Assembly (NCBI RefSeq): GCF_002965065.1 | Contig: NZ_PTRE01000018.1 | Location: 1 to 42,728, forward strand | DNA length: 42,728 nucleotides | Direction: 5' to 3' | Source: Escherichia sp. MOD1-EC7003 | Lineage (GTDB): Bacteria; Pseudomonadota; Gammaproteobacteria; Enterobacterales; Enterobacteriaceae | In this document: piece by piece, positions 27,513 through 38,060 of the stretch | Layout: every line of letters starts with the position of its first letter | Position numbering within the stretch: the stretch's first letter is position 1 | Notes under the pieces: generated by a model | What the model was told of the DNA's origin: nothing | The model's database searches: none | What the model saw: only the letters and a program-made list of their open reading frames with translations | Translations under genes and position numbers: made by a program

Positions 27513-28103
27513 GTGAGCTATTACGCCTTTGAGGGGTTAATTCCGGTGGTTCACCCGACGGCGTTTGTCCATCCCAGTGCAGTATTGATTGGCGATGTGA
27601 TTGTGGGAGCCGGTGTCTACGTCGGCCCCCTCGCCTCACTGCGTGGTGATTACGGGAGATTGATCGTGCAAGCGGGAGCCAATATTCAGGATGGCTGCAT
27701 CATGCACGGCTACTGTGATACTGACACCATTGTAGGGGAAAACGGCCATATCGGGCACGGCGCGATCCTCCATGGTTGTGTGATTGGTCGCGATGCACTG
27801 GTCGGGATGAACAGCGTGATTATGGATCGCGCGGTCATTGGTGAAGAGAGCATTGTGGCCGCCATGAGCTTTGTTAAAGCGGGCTTTAGCGGCGAGAAAC
27901 GCCAGTTGTTGATGGGCACGCCAGCCCGCGCTGTACGGAGCATTAGTGACGACGAGTTACACTGGAAACGATTGAATACCAAAGAGTATCAGGATCTGGT
28001 CGGGCGCTGCCGCGCATCGTTACATGAAACGCAGCCGTTGAGGCAGATGGAGGAAAATCGCCCCCGTTTGCAGGGGACGACAAATGTGACGCCAAAGCGA
28101 TAA
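27513..28103 (+). CDS. caiE: Carnitine operon protein CaiE (hexapeptide-repeat carbonic anhydrase-like)
   Basis: Left-handed beta-helix protein of the gamma-carbonic anhydrase/PaaY type, 196 residues, with hexapeptide repeats from about residue 15 to 140 ([30 protein letters not shown] and following). Histidines in IMHGYC and [10 protein letters not shown] may bind metal. It is reported to stimulate CaiB/CaiD activities, perhaps through cofactor synthesis; the mechanism is not settled. I use the GTG start 6 bp after the caiD stop (matching the known 196-residue protein); another GTG 7 codons earlier overlaps caiD. Confidence 0.93.
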   Translation: MSYYAFEGLIPVVHPTAFVHPSAVLIGDVIVGAGVYVGPLASLRGDYGRLIVQAGANIQDGCIMHGYCDTDTIVGENGHIGHGAILHGCVIGRDALVGMNSVIMDRAVIGEESIVAAMSFVKAGFSGEKRQLLMGTPARAVRSISDDELHWKRLNTKEYQDLVGRCRASLHETQPLRQMEENRPRLQGTTNVTPKR

Positions 28104-28121
28104 TCTCGCCGGATGACACCC

Positions 28122-28157
28122 GTAGGCCGGATAAGATGCACAGCATCGCATCCGGCA
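28122..28157. repeat. REP between caiE and caiF
   Basis: A single REP unit (GTAGGCCGGATAAGATGC ... GCATCCGGCA) between the convergent caiE and caiF genes. No clear Rho-independent terminator is seen here. Confidence 0.88.
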
Positions 28158-28187
28158 ACCAGGCTGCACGATATTAATAAACGCCAA

Positions 28188-28583
28188 TTAACGACGCATA
28201 CTCTTCGACAACATCATCTGCCACTTCTGTTCGCGGTTAAGTTCCGTGAGCGGAACGGCAGGAATACGCGGCGTCTTTTTGACACCGATTAATTTTTCCC
28301 GACTATTATTGCGCAGGCGCGCGTAAATTTGCTCATCGATATCGACCACTTTAACCAGTCGCTGACACTGGCATCCCCGCCCTTCCAGCTTATTAGGGAT
28401 CATCTTAACTTCGCAGCTTATTTCTGCGACTTCCGACAGAATATAAGTCAGGGTATTAATCGCCTTGCTGTGTTCAATATCGAAATGAATAGAGACCTCT
28501 CTTGCTATCACCCACCGATTTTCAGCCATCATCCATTCAGCTATTAACAAGTAGAGTGGTTTTTCAACATATCCTTCACACAT
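28188..28583 (-). CDS. caiF: Carnitine operon transcriptional activator CaiF
   Basis: Activator of cai and fix transcription in the presence of carnitine under anaerobic conditions; a member of the CaiF/GrlA family with a winged-helix-like fold. 131 residues from MCEGYVEKPLYLLIAEW, with GGAGTTC as ribosome site just before. A helix-turn-helix-like stretch is VIAREVSIHFDIEHSKAINT (about residues 24-43). The CQCQ and C-rich GRGCQCQRL segment in the middle is typical. Its target half-sites lie in the fixA-caiT region. Confidence 0.95.
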   Translation of the reverse strand: MCEGYVEKPLYLLIAEWMMAENRWVIAREVSIHFDIEHSKAINTLTYILSEVAEISCEVKMIPNKLEGRGCQCQRLVKVVDIDEQIYARLRNNSREKLIGVKKTPRIPAVPLTELNREQKWQMMLSKSMRR

Positions 28584-28762
28584 ATGAACTCCAGTTTCAC
28601 AAATTAAAAGTCTGGCTATGACTCGTTTTGAAGCAATTAAACAAGGCCATATTAAAATTGTGGATATATCGATAGTATGCAACTTCACCGTCGATAAGTG
28701 TGAGCTAAATCCTGCTTATACCATCAAAAATATCGATTCCCCAAAAGATTTACTTTATAGGC

Positions 28763-28791
28763 AAAAAAAACGGTCCTCATCAGAGAACCGT
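28763..28791 (-). terminator. Rho-independent terminator after carAB
   Basis: On the minus strand, ACGGTTC and GGACCGT pair (one G-U pair) around an 8-base loop and are followed by eight T residues. It lies about 52 bp past the carB stop and faces the caiF promoter region. Confidence 0.8.
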
Positions 28792-28843
28792 ATTAGTTAT
28801 TCGATCAAATTAGTGGATGAAAAATATCCACCATGACACGCTA

Positions 28844-31800
28844 TTATTTGATCTGTGCGTGCATTTCCTGCACCGAAATTACTTTTTCGGTCGCATCGGC
28901 ATTCAGCGCCATCGCGGTGGCAAACCCGCCGTTAAGCGTGGTGTCATAATGCACTTTATATTGCAGCGCACTGCGACGGATCACACGGGAGTCCTCAATC
29001 GCACGACGACCTGAGGTGGTATTGATGATGTAGGTATATTCGCCATTCTTGATACGGTCCTGAATGTGCGGACGACCTTCATGCACCTTGTTCACCAGAC
29101 GCGGATTAATGCCCGCTTCGCCCAGCACAATCGCCGTGCCGTGGGTCGCATCCAGCTCGAAGCCCTGTTTCAGCAGTTTTGCCGCCAGGTCCACCACGCG
29201 TTCTTTGTCGCCTTCGCGCACGGAGAGCAACGCACGACCGTGTTTCTTCATGGTGGAGTTGCTGCCCAGCTGCGCTTTGGCAAACGCTTCAGCGAAGGTG
29301 CGGCCCACGCCCATCACTTCCCCGGTAGAGCGCATTTCTGGCCCTAACAGCGGGTCAACGCCCGGGAATTTATTGAACGGCAGCACCACTTCTTTCACTG
29401 AGTAATACGGCGGGATAACTTCTTTGGTTACGCCCTGCTCAGCCAGCGTTTTACCAGCCATGACGCGCGCCGCCACTTTTGCCAGCGGTACGCCAGTGGC
29501 TTTGGAGACGAACGGAACGGTACGCGCCGCACGCGGGTTAACTTCAATCAGGTAGACTTCGTTGTTTTTCACTGCAAACTGCACGTTCATCAGGCCGCGT
29601 ACCTGCAATTCGAAGGCCAGTTTCTGCACCTGCTGGCGCATCACATCCTGAATGTCCTGACTTAAAGTGTAAGCTGGCAGAGAACATGCGGAGTCACCGG
29701 AGTGCACGCCCGCCTGCTCAATGTGCTCCATGATGCCGCCAATCAGCACCATTTCGCCGTCGCAGATGGCGTCCACGTCAACTTCTACCGCGTCATCAAG
29801 GAAGTGATCCAGCAACACTGGCGCATCGTTAGACACGCTGACCGCCGTCTGGAAGTAGCGACGCAGGTCAGCTTCGTCATAGACGATTTCCATCGCCCGA
29901 CCGCCGAGAACGTAAGACGGGCGCACCACCAGCGGGTAGCCAATCTCTTTCGCCTTCTCAACCGCCATTTCGATGGTGGTAACGGTGGCGTTCGCCGGTT
30001 GTTTCAGTTTCAGACGATCAACCGCGTGCTGGAAGCGTTCACGGTCTTCCGCACGGTCGATAGCATCCGGGCTGGTGCCGATAACCGGCACGCCAGCGGC
30101 TTCCAGCGCACGTGCCAGTTTTAGCGGGGTCTGACCGCCGTACTGAACGATAACACCTTTCGGCTTCTCAATACGCACGATTTCCAGCACATCTTCCAGC
30201 GTTACCGGCTCGAAGTAGAGGCGGTCGGAAGTGTCGTAGTCGGTGGAGACGGTTTCCGGGTTACAGTTAACCATAATGGTCTCAAAACCGTCTTCACGCA
30301 GCGCCAGTGAGGCGTGTACGCAGCAATAGTCGAATTCGATACCCTGACCGATACGGTTCGGGCCGCCGCCGAGCACCATGATTTTTTCACGGTCGGTGGA
30401 CGGATTCGCTTCGCACTCTTCTTCATAAGTGGAGTACATGTAAGCGGTGTCGGTGGCGAACTCTGCCGCACAGGTATCCACGCGTTTGTAAACCGGATGC
30501 AGGTCATACTGGTCACGCAGCTTACGGATTTCCGCTTCGCGTACGCCCGCCAGTTTTGCCAGACGCGCATCGGCAAAGCCTTTGCGTTTCAGTTGGCGCA
30601 GGAAGTCAGCGTTCAGGCCAGTGATGCCCACTTCTGCCACTTTCTCTTCCAGACGCACCAGCTCTTCAATCTGTACCAGAAACCAGCGGTCAATGTTGGT
30701 CAGGTTAAACACACCGTCTACAGACAGGCCCGCACGGAAGGCATCGGCGATATACCAGATACGCTCTGCACCTGCGTCTTTCAGCTCGCGACGGATTTTG
30801 GTCAGCGCTTCCGGATCGTCGAGGCTGACTTTCGGGTCGAAGCCGGTCGCACCGACTTCCAGGCCGCGCAGCGCTTTTTGCAGGGATTCCTGCTGCGTGC
30901 GACCAATCGCCATCACTTCACCAACCGATTTCATCTGAGTAGTCAGACGGTCGTTAGCACCGACGAATTTCTCAAAGTTAAAGCGCGGGATTTTGGTGAC
31001 CACGTAGTCGATGGACGGCTCGAAGGAGGCCGGAGTACGCCCGCCAGTGATGTCGTTCATCAGTTCGTCGAGGGTGTAACCCACCGCCAGTTTCGCCGCT
31101 ACTTTGGCAATCGGGAAGCCGGTGGCTTTCGACGCCAGTGCGGAGGAGCGAGACACGCGCGGGTTCATTTCGATAACAATCAGGCGACCGGTTTTCGGGT
31201 TAACCGCAAACTGGACGTTGGAACCGCCGGTTTCAACACCGATCTCACGCAGCACTGCCATCGAGGCGTTACGCATGATTTGATATTCTTTGTCGGTCAG
31301 CGTTTGTGCTGGTGCGACAGTGATGGAGTCACCGGTGTGGATGCCCATCGCATCAAAGTTTTCGATAGAGCAGACGATGATGCAGTTGTCGTTTTTATCA
31401 CGCACCACTTCCATCTCGTACTCTTTCCAGCCGATCAGCGACTCATCAATCAGCAGTTCTTTGGTCGGAGAGAGATCCAGACCGCGGGCGCAAATTTCTT
31501 CAAACTCTTCCCGGTTATAAGCGATACCACCGCCGCTACCGCCCATGGTAAAGGATGGGCGAATAATGCATGGGAAGCCCACGTCAGCGGCAACCGCCAG
31601 CGCTTCTTCCATGGTATGTGCGATACCGGAACGCGCAGTTTCCAGACCGATTTTCTTCATCGCTACGTCGAAACGGCGGCGGTCCTCAGCTTTATCAATC
31701 GCATCAGCGGTAGCACCAATCATGGTGACCCCGAACTCTTCCAGCACCCCCTGACGCTCAAGTTCCAGCGCACAGTTCAGCGCCGTCTGGCCGCCCATGG

Positions 31801-32065
31801 TTGGCAGCACCGCATCCGGACGCTCTTTTTCAATAATCTTGCGTACAACTTCCCAGTGAATCGGCTCGATGTAGGTCGCATCAGCCATTTCCGGGTCTGT
31901 CATGATGGTCGCCGGGTTGGAATTCACCAGAATGACGCGGTAACCCTCTTCGCGCAGGGCTTTACATGCTTGCGCACCAGAGTAGTCAAACTCACACGCC
32001 TGACCGATAACAATCGGACCCGCCCCCAGAATCAGGATACTTTTTATATCTGTACGTTTTGGCAT
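28844..32065 (-). CDS. carB: Carbamoyl phosphate synthetase large subunit
   Basis: Makes carbamoyl phosphate from bicarbonate, ATP and ammonia delivered by CarA, feeding both arginine and pyrimidine synthesis. 1073 residues, full length. Two homologous ATP-grasp halves are visible: the first around [21 protein letters not shown], the second around [21 protein letters not shown], with metal-binding [20 protein letters not shown] and [20 protein letters not shown]. The C-terminal MGS-like domain (after about residue 935) binds the regulators UMP, IMP and ornithine. It follows carA by 17 bp. Confidence 0.98.
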   Translation of the reverse strand: MPKRTDIKSILILGAGPIVIGQACEFDYSGAQACKALREEGYRVILVNSNPATIMTDPEMADATYIEPIHWEVVRKIIEKERPDAVLPTMGGQTALNCALELERQGVLEEFGVTMIGATADAIDKAEDRRRFDVAMKKIGLETARSGIAHTMEEALAVAADVGFPCIIRPSFTMGGSGGGIAYNREEFEEICARGLDLSPTKELLIDESLIGWKEYEMEVVRDKNDNCIIVCSIENFDAMGIHTGDSITVAPAQTLTDKEYQIMRNASMAVLREIGVETGGSNVQFAVNPKTGRLIVIEMNPRVSRSSALASKATGFPIAKVAAKLAVGYTLDELMNDITGGRTPASFEPSIDYVVTKIPRFNFEKFVGANDRLTTQMKSVGEVMAIGRTQQESLQKALRGLEVGATGFDPKVSLDDPEALTKIRRELKDAGAERIWYIADAFRAGLSVDGVFNLTNIDRWFLVQIEELVRLEEKVAEVGITGLNADFLRQLKRKGFADARLAKLAGVREAEIRKLRDQYDLHPVYKRVDTCAAEFATDTAYMYSTYEEECEANPSTDREKIMVLGGGPNRIGQGIEFDYCCVHASLALREDGFETIMVNCNPETVSTDYDTSDRLYFEPVTLEDVLEIVRIEKPKGVIVQYGGQTPLKLARALEAAGVPVIGTSPDAIDRAEDRERFQHAVDRLKLKQPANATVTTIEMAVEKAKEIGYPLVVRPSYVLGGRAMEIVYDEADLRRYFQTAVSVSNDAPVLLDHFLDDAVEVDVDAICDGEMVLIGGIMEHIEQAGVHSGDSACSLPAYTLSQDIQDVMRQQVQKLAFELQVRGLMNVQFAVKNNEVYLIEVNPRAARTVPFVSKATGVPLAKVAARVMAGKTLAEQGVTKEVIPPYYSVKEVVLPFNKFPGVDPLLGPEMRSTGEVMGVGRTFAEAFAKAQLGSNSTMKKHGRALLSVREGDKERVVDLAAKLLKQGFELDATHGTAIVLGEAGINPRLVNKVHEGRPHIQDRIKNGEYTYIINTTSGRRAIEDSRVIRRSALQYKVHYDTTLNGGFATAMALNADATEKVISVQEMHAQIK

Positions 32066-32082
32066 GGCTCTTTTACTCCTGA

Positions 32083-33231
32083 TTACTTAGCGGTTTTACG
32101 GTACTGCTCAATTAACTCGATAAAGTGGTCGAACAACGGTGCGGCATCGTGCGGACCGGGGCTGGCTTCAGGGTGTCCCTGGAAGCTGAACGCCGGTTTA
32201 TCGGTGCGATGAATCCCCTGTAACGTACCGTCGAACAGGGATTTATGCGTAACACGCAGGTTTGCAGGTAATGTTGCTTCGTCCACCGCAAAACCATGGT
32301 TCTGGGCAGTGATCATCACCACGTTTTTCTCAACATCCTTCACCGGATGGTTGCCGCCGTGGTGACCAAATTTCATTTTGACAGTCTTCGCACCACTCGC
32401 CAGCGCCAGCAGTTGATGACCGAGGCAAATGCCAAATACCGGGATGTCGGTTTCGAGGAATTTCTGGATGGCGGTAATGGCGTAATCGCACGGGGCCGGG
32501 TCGCCAGGACCGTTGGAGAGGAAGATGCCGTCCGGGTTCATTTTCAGCACATCTTCAGCAGAGGTTTGCGCCGGAACGATGGTCAGGCGGCAGCCTCTGT
32601 CCACCAGCATACGCAGGATGTTGCGCTTGGCGCCAAAATCATAAGCCACGACGTGGAACGGCAGCTCGTCTTCTTTCTTCGCTTCTGGCAGGCCGCCGGT
32701 CAACGTCCAGCTCCCTTGTGTCCAGCTATAGGCTTCCGCAGTAGTCACTTCTTTTGCCAGATCCATGCCGTTCAGACCTGGGAACGCGCGGGCTTTTTCT
32801 AACGCCAGCGCCGCATCCGGGTTATCGCCTGCAATAATGCAGCCATTCTGTGCGCCTTTCTCGCGCAGTAAACGCGTCAGCTTACGGGTATCGATATCGG
32901 CAATCGCCACGATGTTATGGCGTTTCAGGTAAGAAGAGAGGTCTTCGGTATTACGGAAGTTGCTGGCAATCAGCGGCAGGTCGCGAATCACCAGACCTTG
33001 TGCATGTACCTGAGAAGATTCTTCATCGGCGTCATTCGTGCCGACATTGCCAATATGAGGATAAGTAAGAGTAACGATTTGACGAGAATAGGAAGGATCA
33101 GTGAGGATTTCTTGATAACCGGTCATTGAAGTATTGAAAACGACTTCCCCAACCGCCGAACCTGTTGCCCCTATGGCCCGACCGTAAAACTGGGTTCCGT
33201 CTTCCAGAACCAATAGCGCTGACTTAATCAA
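32083..33231 (-). CDS. carA: Carbamoyl phosphate synthetase small subunit (glutamine amidotransferase)
   Basis: Class I glutamine amidotransferase subunit that hydrolyses glutamine and channels ammonia to CarB. 382 residues from the TTG start ([12 protein letters not shown]); GGAGGG lies 7 bases before it and this is the documented start. An upstream in-frame ATG (33258) lies inside the ArgR-bound P2 promoter and is rejected. Catalytic nucleophile in GICLGHQ (C269); the His and Glu of the triad are in GHPEASPGP. Confidence 0.97.
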   Translation of the reverse strand: MIKSALLVLEDGTQFYGRAIGATGSAVGEVVFNTSMTGYQEILTDPSYSRQIVTLTYPHIGNVGTNDADEESSQVHAQGLVIRDLPLIASNFRNTEDLSSYLKRHNIVAIADIDTRKLTRLLREKGAQNGCIIAGDNPDAALALEKARAFPGLNGMDLAKEVTTAEAYSWTQGSWTLTGGLPEAKKEDELPFHVVAYDFGAKRNILRMLVDRGCRLTIVPAQTSAEDVLKMNPDGIFLSNGPGDPAPCDYAITAIQKFLETDIPVFGICLGHQLLALASGAKTVKMKFGHHGGNHPVKDVEKNVVMITAQNHGFAVDEATLPANLRVTHKSLFDGTLQGIHRTDKPAFSFQGHPEASPGPHDAAPLFDHFIELIEQYRKTAK

Positions 33232-33242
33232 AACACCCTCCA

Positions 33243-33343
33243 GAGAATATTCACTCACTTTATTTGCATATTAATTCACAATGATGACGTAAATCAATGC
33301 AAATCTGCTTACCGACGAATTTCTGGCAAACGGCGGCATTCTG
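33243..33343 (-). promoter_or_regulatory. carAB P1/P2 tandem promoters with ARG boxes
   Basis: P1: TTGACA (33366-33361) with a 17-bp spacer to CAGAAT (33343-33338), starting at G33331 in GTTTGCC, the run used for UTP-sensitive slippage. P2: TTGATT (33297-33292) with TTAATA near 33274-33269. Two ARG boxes overlap P2: one near 33280-33263 (TGTGAATTAATATGCAAA) and one near 33258-33243 (GTGAGTGAATATTCTC). These give arginine repression at P2 and pyrimidine control at P1. The P1 -35 lies just beyond this interval. Confidence 0.85.
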
Positions 33344-33604
33344 GAGATATGGGAGCTAAATGTCAACTTAATGGCAGGATTTTTATATTATTTTGTGGCT
33401 CATGCATGTTTTGCAGGCATTAAGCGACAAAAAGATCAGCTAACTCTGTCTGGAAAACGCTTGCGCAGTGAGAAGAATGCATTCAACAGATGCGGCACGA
33501 TAAAAAGTGGACCAAATGGTCAAAATTTACATTAAAACAACAAAAACAAACGACAAAAACATCAATTTTCCACCATCTCTCATTAAAATATGATTAAGAC
33601 AATC
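33344..33604. promoter_or_regulatory. Upstream control region of carAB P1
   Basis: AT-rich DNA between P1 and the dapB terminator. It includes the P1 -35 and is where IHF, PepA, PurR and RutR are known to act on P1 in E. coli. I did not assign individual sites. No coding region is seen. Confidence 0.5.
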
Positions 33605-33633
33605 AAAATAAAAGGCCTTAAAAATAAAGGCCT
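33605..33633 (-). terminator. Rho-independent terminator after dapB
   Basis: Perfect 7-bp stem, AGGCCTT (33633-33627) with AAGGCCT (33619-33613), a 7-base A/T loop, then a T-rich tail (TTTATTTTGATT) on the minus strand. It ends dapB transcription before the carAB control region. Confidence 0.85.
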
Positions 33634-33687
33634 GTAAAATCATAAAATTAAATTGATTATTTTTGCATCAATAGCAATGTTTAATTG

Positions 33688-34524
<837 letters not shown>

Positions 34525-34669
34525 TTAATTTTGCGTAAACCGTTTCAGAGTACCCAGCGTATCGCGACGCTGCCAGCCAAAAACGCTAATAATTAGAAAT
34601 TAATGATAAACAGGGAGGGATATCAGTGAAAGGCATGAGGTGCAAACAGCCACGTCACGCCGTCTGTCA

Positions 34670-35035
34670 TTATGCCTGCTTTTGTGATTTTGATGGCAGG
34701 CAGCACAGTATTAACAGAATTATGCCCCCATAGGGGATCAAAACGCCGATAGCAAACCACCACCCAGGACACCCGATATCCTGCATCCTTCTGAAGCCTA
34801 ACGCCATTCCCGGTACGGCAAAAATCAACGTTAAAATAAATGATGCGGGCAGCGCAAAAAAAATGAAAGCACCATAGTCATTGTTAATTGTTGTCGCCAA
34901 CCACCAGCATATAAGCGGTAGCAGGCAGATAACTGCACTTCCGCTAATAAACGACCAGAACTCTAAACGGTTGGAAACACCTTCATAATTAAAGATGTTT
35001 TTCCACCCTTCCAGATACGCTTCTCCATACGTCAT
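34670..35035 (-). CDS. DUF805 family inner-membrane protein, accessory
   Basis: 121-residue membrane protein with the DUF805 pattern also seen in YhaH/YhaI: an N-terminal SNRLEFWSF motif (residues about 21-29), three or four hydrophobic segments (SAVICLLPLICWWLA; FIFFALPASFILTLIF; FAIGVLIPYGGIILLILCC), and RRMQDIGCPGWWF near residue 82. Function of the family is not known. AGGAAG lies 8 bases before the ATG. It starts 22 bp after rihC in the same direction, so it probably shares the rihC transcript. K-12 has only about 167 bp between rihC and dapB as I recall, so this is an insertion relative to that strain. Confidence 0.85.
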   Translation of the reverse strand: MTYGEAYLEGWKNIFNYEGVSNRLEFWSFISGSAVICLLPLICWWLATTINNDYGAFIFFALPASFILTLIFAVPGMALGFRRMQDIGCPGWWFAIGVLIPYGGIILLILCCLPSKSQKQA

Positions 35036-35057
35036 TGAACACTTCCTTGTTTTATTA

Positions 35058-35972
35058 TTAGAACGCCAGGGCCAGCACCTCAGCCACCCACTGCTGGAAG
35101 CCTTTTACATCCAGATCCAATGCCACCTGTACATTGGCGGGTTTACCCAGGCAACCATCAATATCGACTACCGTAGCACCTGAGGTAAATTCGCCCTGAG
35201 TTTCCACCGCGACAAAACACGGTTTGAGAGTGAACAAGTCCGGTCGCACCAGCCAGGCGATAGCGCAAAGATCGTGCATACGCAATCCACTTTGCATACT
35301 GCCGCTGCGGTAGTGGCTAAACAAGGCGTGCAGCATTTTTCCGGTACGATTCAACTCCGGCAACGTGGCAAGATAATCAGGAGTTAACACCGCCTGATTG
35401 GTGACATCCAGACCGCACATGACGATTTCGATGCCGCTGCGGAAAACACATGCTGCCGCTTCTGGATCGGCAGCGATATTAAACTCGGCGTTTGGCGTGC
35501 AGTTGCCGCGCCCGGCAGAACCGCCCATGATCACCAGACGGCGAATATGCGGCTTGCATTCCGGACATTGTGAAAGTAATAACGCAATATTGGTTAACGG
35601 GCCGATGGCTACCAGAGTAACGGGCTCTGGCGCACGCATCAGAGCATCCCGAATAGCCAGAAATGCCGGTTTATCCAGTGGGCTTCTGTTGTGCTCGACA
35701 AAGTCGTACCCTGCCATTCCCGATTCACCGTGCACAGATGCCGCATTACGCGGTGCGCGAACCAGTGGTACAGCAGCTCCCTGAGCAAGCGGAATATCGG
35801 CATTCCAGAAATGCAGCAGTTGCAGGGCGTTGCGGGTGGTTTTCTCTACCGAGACATTACCTGCGACGGTGGTCATCAGTTGCAGGTCGAGTTCGGGGGC
35901 AAAAATCGCAGCGGCAATGGCAACGGCATCGTCAATGCCGGGGTCTGTATCGAGGAAGATCGGTAAGCGCAT
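35058..35972 (-). CDS. rihC: Nonspecific ribonucleoside hydrolase RihC
   Basis: Hydrolyses purine and pyrimidine ribonucleosides to base plus ribose. 304 residues of the IUNH family. The metal- and ribose-binding N-terminal motif is [14 protein letters not shown] (about residues 6-19); [16 protein letters not shown] and [20 protein letters not shown] are the other family signatures. GGAGAAAAC precedes the ATG. A terminator for the ispH operon lies just upstream, so it has its own promoter or relies on read-through. Confidence 0.96.
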   Translation of the reverse strand: MRLPIFLDTDPGIDDAVAIAAAIFAPELDLQLMTTVAGNVSVEKTTRNALQLLHFWNADIPLAQGAAVPLVRAPRNAASVHGESGMAGYDFVEHNRSPLDKPAFLAIRDALMRAPEPVTLVAIGPLTNIALLLSQCPECKPHIRRLVIMGGSAGRGNCTPNAEFNIAADPEAAACVFRSGIEIVMCGLDVTNQAVLTPDYLATLPELNRTGKMLHALFSHYRSGSMQSGLRMHDLCAIAWLVRPDLFTLKPCFVAVETQGEFTSGATVVDIDGCLGKPANVQVALDLDVKGFQQWVAEVLALAF

Positions 35973-35983
35973 GTTTTCTCCAT

Positions 35984-36014
35984 AAAAAATGCCGGTAACA
36001 AGACCGGCATTTTC
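35984..36014 (-). terminator. Rho-independent terminator after ispH
   Basis: On the minus strand ATGCCGGT (36010-36003) and ACCGGCAT (35996-35989) form a perfect 8-bp stem, extended by A-T pairs, with a 6-base loop and then TTTTTT. It closes the yaaY/ribF-ileS-lspA-fkpB-ispH transcript 12 bp before rihC. Confidence 0.9.
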
Positions 36015-36037
36015 GCATAACTTAGGCTGCTAATGAC

Positions 36038-36988
36038 TTAATCGACCTCACGAATATCCACACGCAGCTCTTTCGGCACTTCGAAAACAATATTTTCTTC
36101 GCGGCCTTCCAGCGGGATGGCTTCGCCACCACCAAGCTGTTGCAAACGAGCAACTACATTCTGCACCAGAATATCCGGAGCCGAGGCGCCCGCAGTCACG
36201 CCGACGCAGTTCACGTCTTTCACCCACTCTTCCTGGATGTCTTTCGCATCGTCAATCAAAAACGCGCGTTTGCCCATACGCTGGGCCAGCTCCGCCAGAC
36301 GGTTGGAGTTGGAGGAGTTTTTCGAACCGACCACCAGCACCACTTCTGCCTGCTCTGCCAGGGCGCGTACTGCTTCCTGACGATTGGTGGTGGCGTAGCA
36401 GATATCATCTTTGCGCGGCCCAACAATTTTCGGGAAGCGTTTACGCAGCGCGTCGATCACATCAGACGTGTCATCCACCGACAGCGTAGTTTGGGTCATA
36501 AAGGAGAGTTTCCCGTCGTTTTTAACCGTCAGCTTCCACACATCATCCGGCGATTCGACCAGATACATTCCCCCTTGCGGGTTGCTGTACTGGCCCATCG
36601 TACCTTCCACTTCCGGGTGCCCGGCGTGACCGATAAGAATAGACTCTTCGCCACGACGGCTGGCGCGGGCGACTTCCATATGCACTTTGGTCACCAGTGG
36701 ACAGGTCGCGTCGAACACCGTCAAATCACGGCTTTTCGCTTCGTTACGTACCGCCTGAGAAACACCGTGTGCGGAGAAGATCAGGATCGCGCCGTCCGGC
36801 ACTTCGCTAATCTGCTCAATAAAGATAGCCCCACGCTCACGCAGGCTATCGACCACGTAGCGGTTATGCACCACTTCGTGACGGACATAAATCGGTGCGC
36901 CGTAAATGGCCAGCGCGTTCTCAACAATGCTGATAGCGCGGTCTACCCCGGCACAAAAACCACGCGGGTTGGCCAACAGGATCTGCAT
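36038..36988 (-). CDS. ispH: 4-hydroxy-3-methylbut-2-enyl diphosphate reductase
   Basis: Last enzyme of the MEP isoprenoid pathway, a 4Fe-4S protein giving IPP and DMAPP. 316 residues from [21 protein letters not shown] in the end of fkpB is its ribosome site. Cluster cysteines are C12, and those in DATCPLVTK (near 96) and [11 protein letters not shown] (near 197). The longer in-frame extension overlaps fkpB and is rejected. One base separates it from the fkpB stop. Confidence 0.98.
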   Translation of the reverse strand: MQILLANPRGFCAGVDRAISIVENALAIYGAPIYVRHEVVHNRYVVDSLRERGAIFIEQISEVPDGAILIFSAHGVSQAVRNEAKSRDLTVFDATCPLVTKVHMEVARASRRGEESILIGHAGHPEVEGTMGQYSNPQGGMYLVESPDDVWKLTVKNDGKLSFMTQTTLSVDDTSDVIDALRKRFPKIVGPRKDDICYATTNRQEAVRALAEQAEVVLVVGSKNSSNSNRLAELAQRMGKRAFLIDDAKDIQEEWVKDVNCVGVTAGASAPDILVQNVVARLQQLGGGEAIPLEGREENIVFEVPKELRVDIREVD

Positions 36989-36989
36989 G

Positions 36990-37439
36990 TTACGCCTCCA
37001 GTGCCGGATCGATTTCCAGCACTTCAATATCAAAATGAACGGTCTGCCCGGCCAGCGGATGGTTGAAATCCACGGTAATAGAGTCGCCGTTAATTTCGCG
37101 GATCACGCCAGGCATCTCACTGCCATCCATTACGGTAAAAAGCATTATTGCGCCAATTTCTGGCTCGCCTGCATCCATAAACTCACGGCGGGAGAAGTAC
37201 TGAATCAGGTCCGGTGACGGCACGCCAAACGCCGCCTCTGGTTCCAGCGAGAAGGTGGTTTTATCGCCCACTTTCAGCCCCAGCAGGTGTTGCTCCAGCC
37301 CTTCGGAAAGAGAAGCATCGCCCAGGCGAAATAGCGCCGGTTTACCGTTGTTGCGGGTAGACTCGGCGGTAGTGCCATCGTCGAGTTTTAGCGTGAAGTG
37401 CACCAGGACGGCGCTATTGCTCTGTACAGATTCAGACAT
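36990..37439 (-). CDS. fkpB: FKBP-type peptidyl-prolyl isomerase FkpB (SlpA)
   Basis: SlyD-like FKBP of 149 residues acting in the cytoplasm as proline isomerase and weak chaperone. The FKBP core ([18 protein letters not shown]) is split by the IF insertion, after [19 protein letters not shown], and resumes with [20 protein letters not shown]. Part of the ileS-lspA-fkpB-ispH operon; a BIME separates it from lspA. Confidence 0.97.
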   Translation of the reverse strand: MSESVQSNSAVLVHFTLKLDDGTTAESTRNNGKPALFRLGDASLSEGLEQHLLGLKVGDKTTFSLEPEAAFGVPSPDLIQYFSRREFMDAGEPEIGAIMLFTVMDGSEMPGVIREINGDSITVDFNHPLAGQTVHFDIEVLEIDPALEA

Positions 37440-37470
37440 GCAGGTTTGCTCTTATATTTTGAGGATTTTT

Positions 37471-37558
<88 letters not shown>

Positions 37559-37565
37559 GGGTTTA

Positions 37566-38060
37566 TTATTGTTTTTTCGCTTTAGAAGGCAAAAAACCTT
37601 CCAGCACAATCAGTGCCGCACCGACACAGATAGCTGTATCGGCAAGGTTGAAGGTGGCGAAGTGCCAGTCGCCGACGTAGAAGTCGATCATATCGACAAC
37701 GAAGCCGTGCCACAGGCGGTCGAACAGGTTACCCAGCGCGCCGCCAATAATCAGCGCGTAAGCGATATTGTTTAGCTTCTGCGTGGCCTTCGAGCGATAC
37801 ATCATCACCGCCAGGATTACGCTAATACCAATCGCAATACCGGCAAAGAACCAACGCTGCCAGCCGCCGCTATCGGCAAGGAAACTAAACGCTGCGCCAT
37901 AGTTACGCGCATAATGCAGATTAAGCGACGGGAACAGCGGGACCGTATCCCCCAGAGCAAAGTTCTGGAGGATCAGGTATTTGCTGCCCAGATCGATAAT
38001 CAGCACGACTACCAGCAGCCACAGCCAGCGTAGCCCTGTTGAACAGATCGATTGACTCAT
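37566..38060 (-). CDS. lspA: Lipoprotein signal peptidase (signal peptidase II)
   Basis: Inner-membrane aspartyl protease that cleaves diacylglyceryl-prolipoprotein signal peptides; the target of globomycin. 164 residues with four membrane segments. The catalytic aspartates are in [19 protein letters not shown] (first D in FDR, second in VVDMIDF), and [11 protein letters not shown] is the family box. Its ATG shares one base with the ileS stop (TGATG), so the two are coupled. Confidence 0.98.
   Translation of the reverse strand: MSQSICSTGLRWLWLLVVVLIIDLGSKYLILQNFALGDTVPLFPSLNLHYARNYGAAFSFLADSGGWQRWFFAGIAIGISVILAVMMYRSKATQKLNNIAYALIIGGALGNLFDRLWHGFVVDMIDFYVGDWHFATFNLADTAICVGAALIVLEGFLPSKAKKQ

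Noticed and set aside
28584..28688. N-terminal extension of caiF by 35 codons
   Set aside because: It runs through the caiF promoter region, whereas the shorter start has a good ribosome site and matches the known 131-residue protein.
30314..32212. Very long plus-strand open frame (632 codons) opposite carB
   Set aside because: It is the antisense shadow of a highly expressed, codon-biased gene. It has no recognisable domain, no ribosome site and an odd composition rich in His, Arg and Phe.
33232..33258. Upstream ATG for carA
   Set aside because: It lies within the P2 ARG boxes, and the TTG at 33231 has a strong GGAGG and is the documented start.
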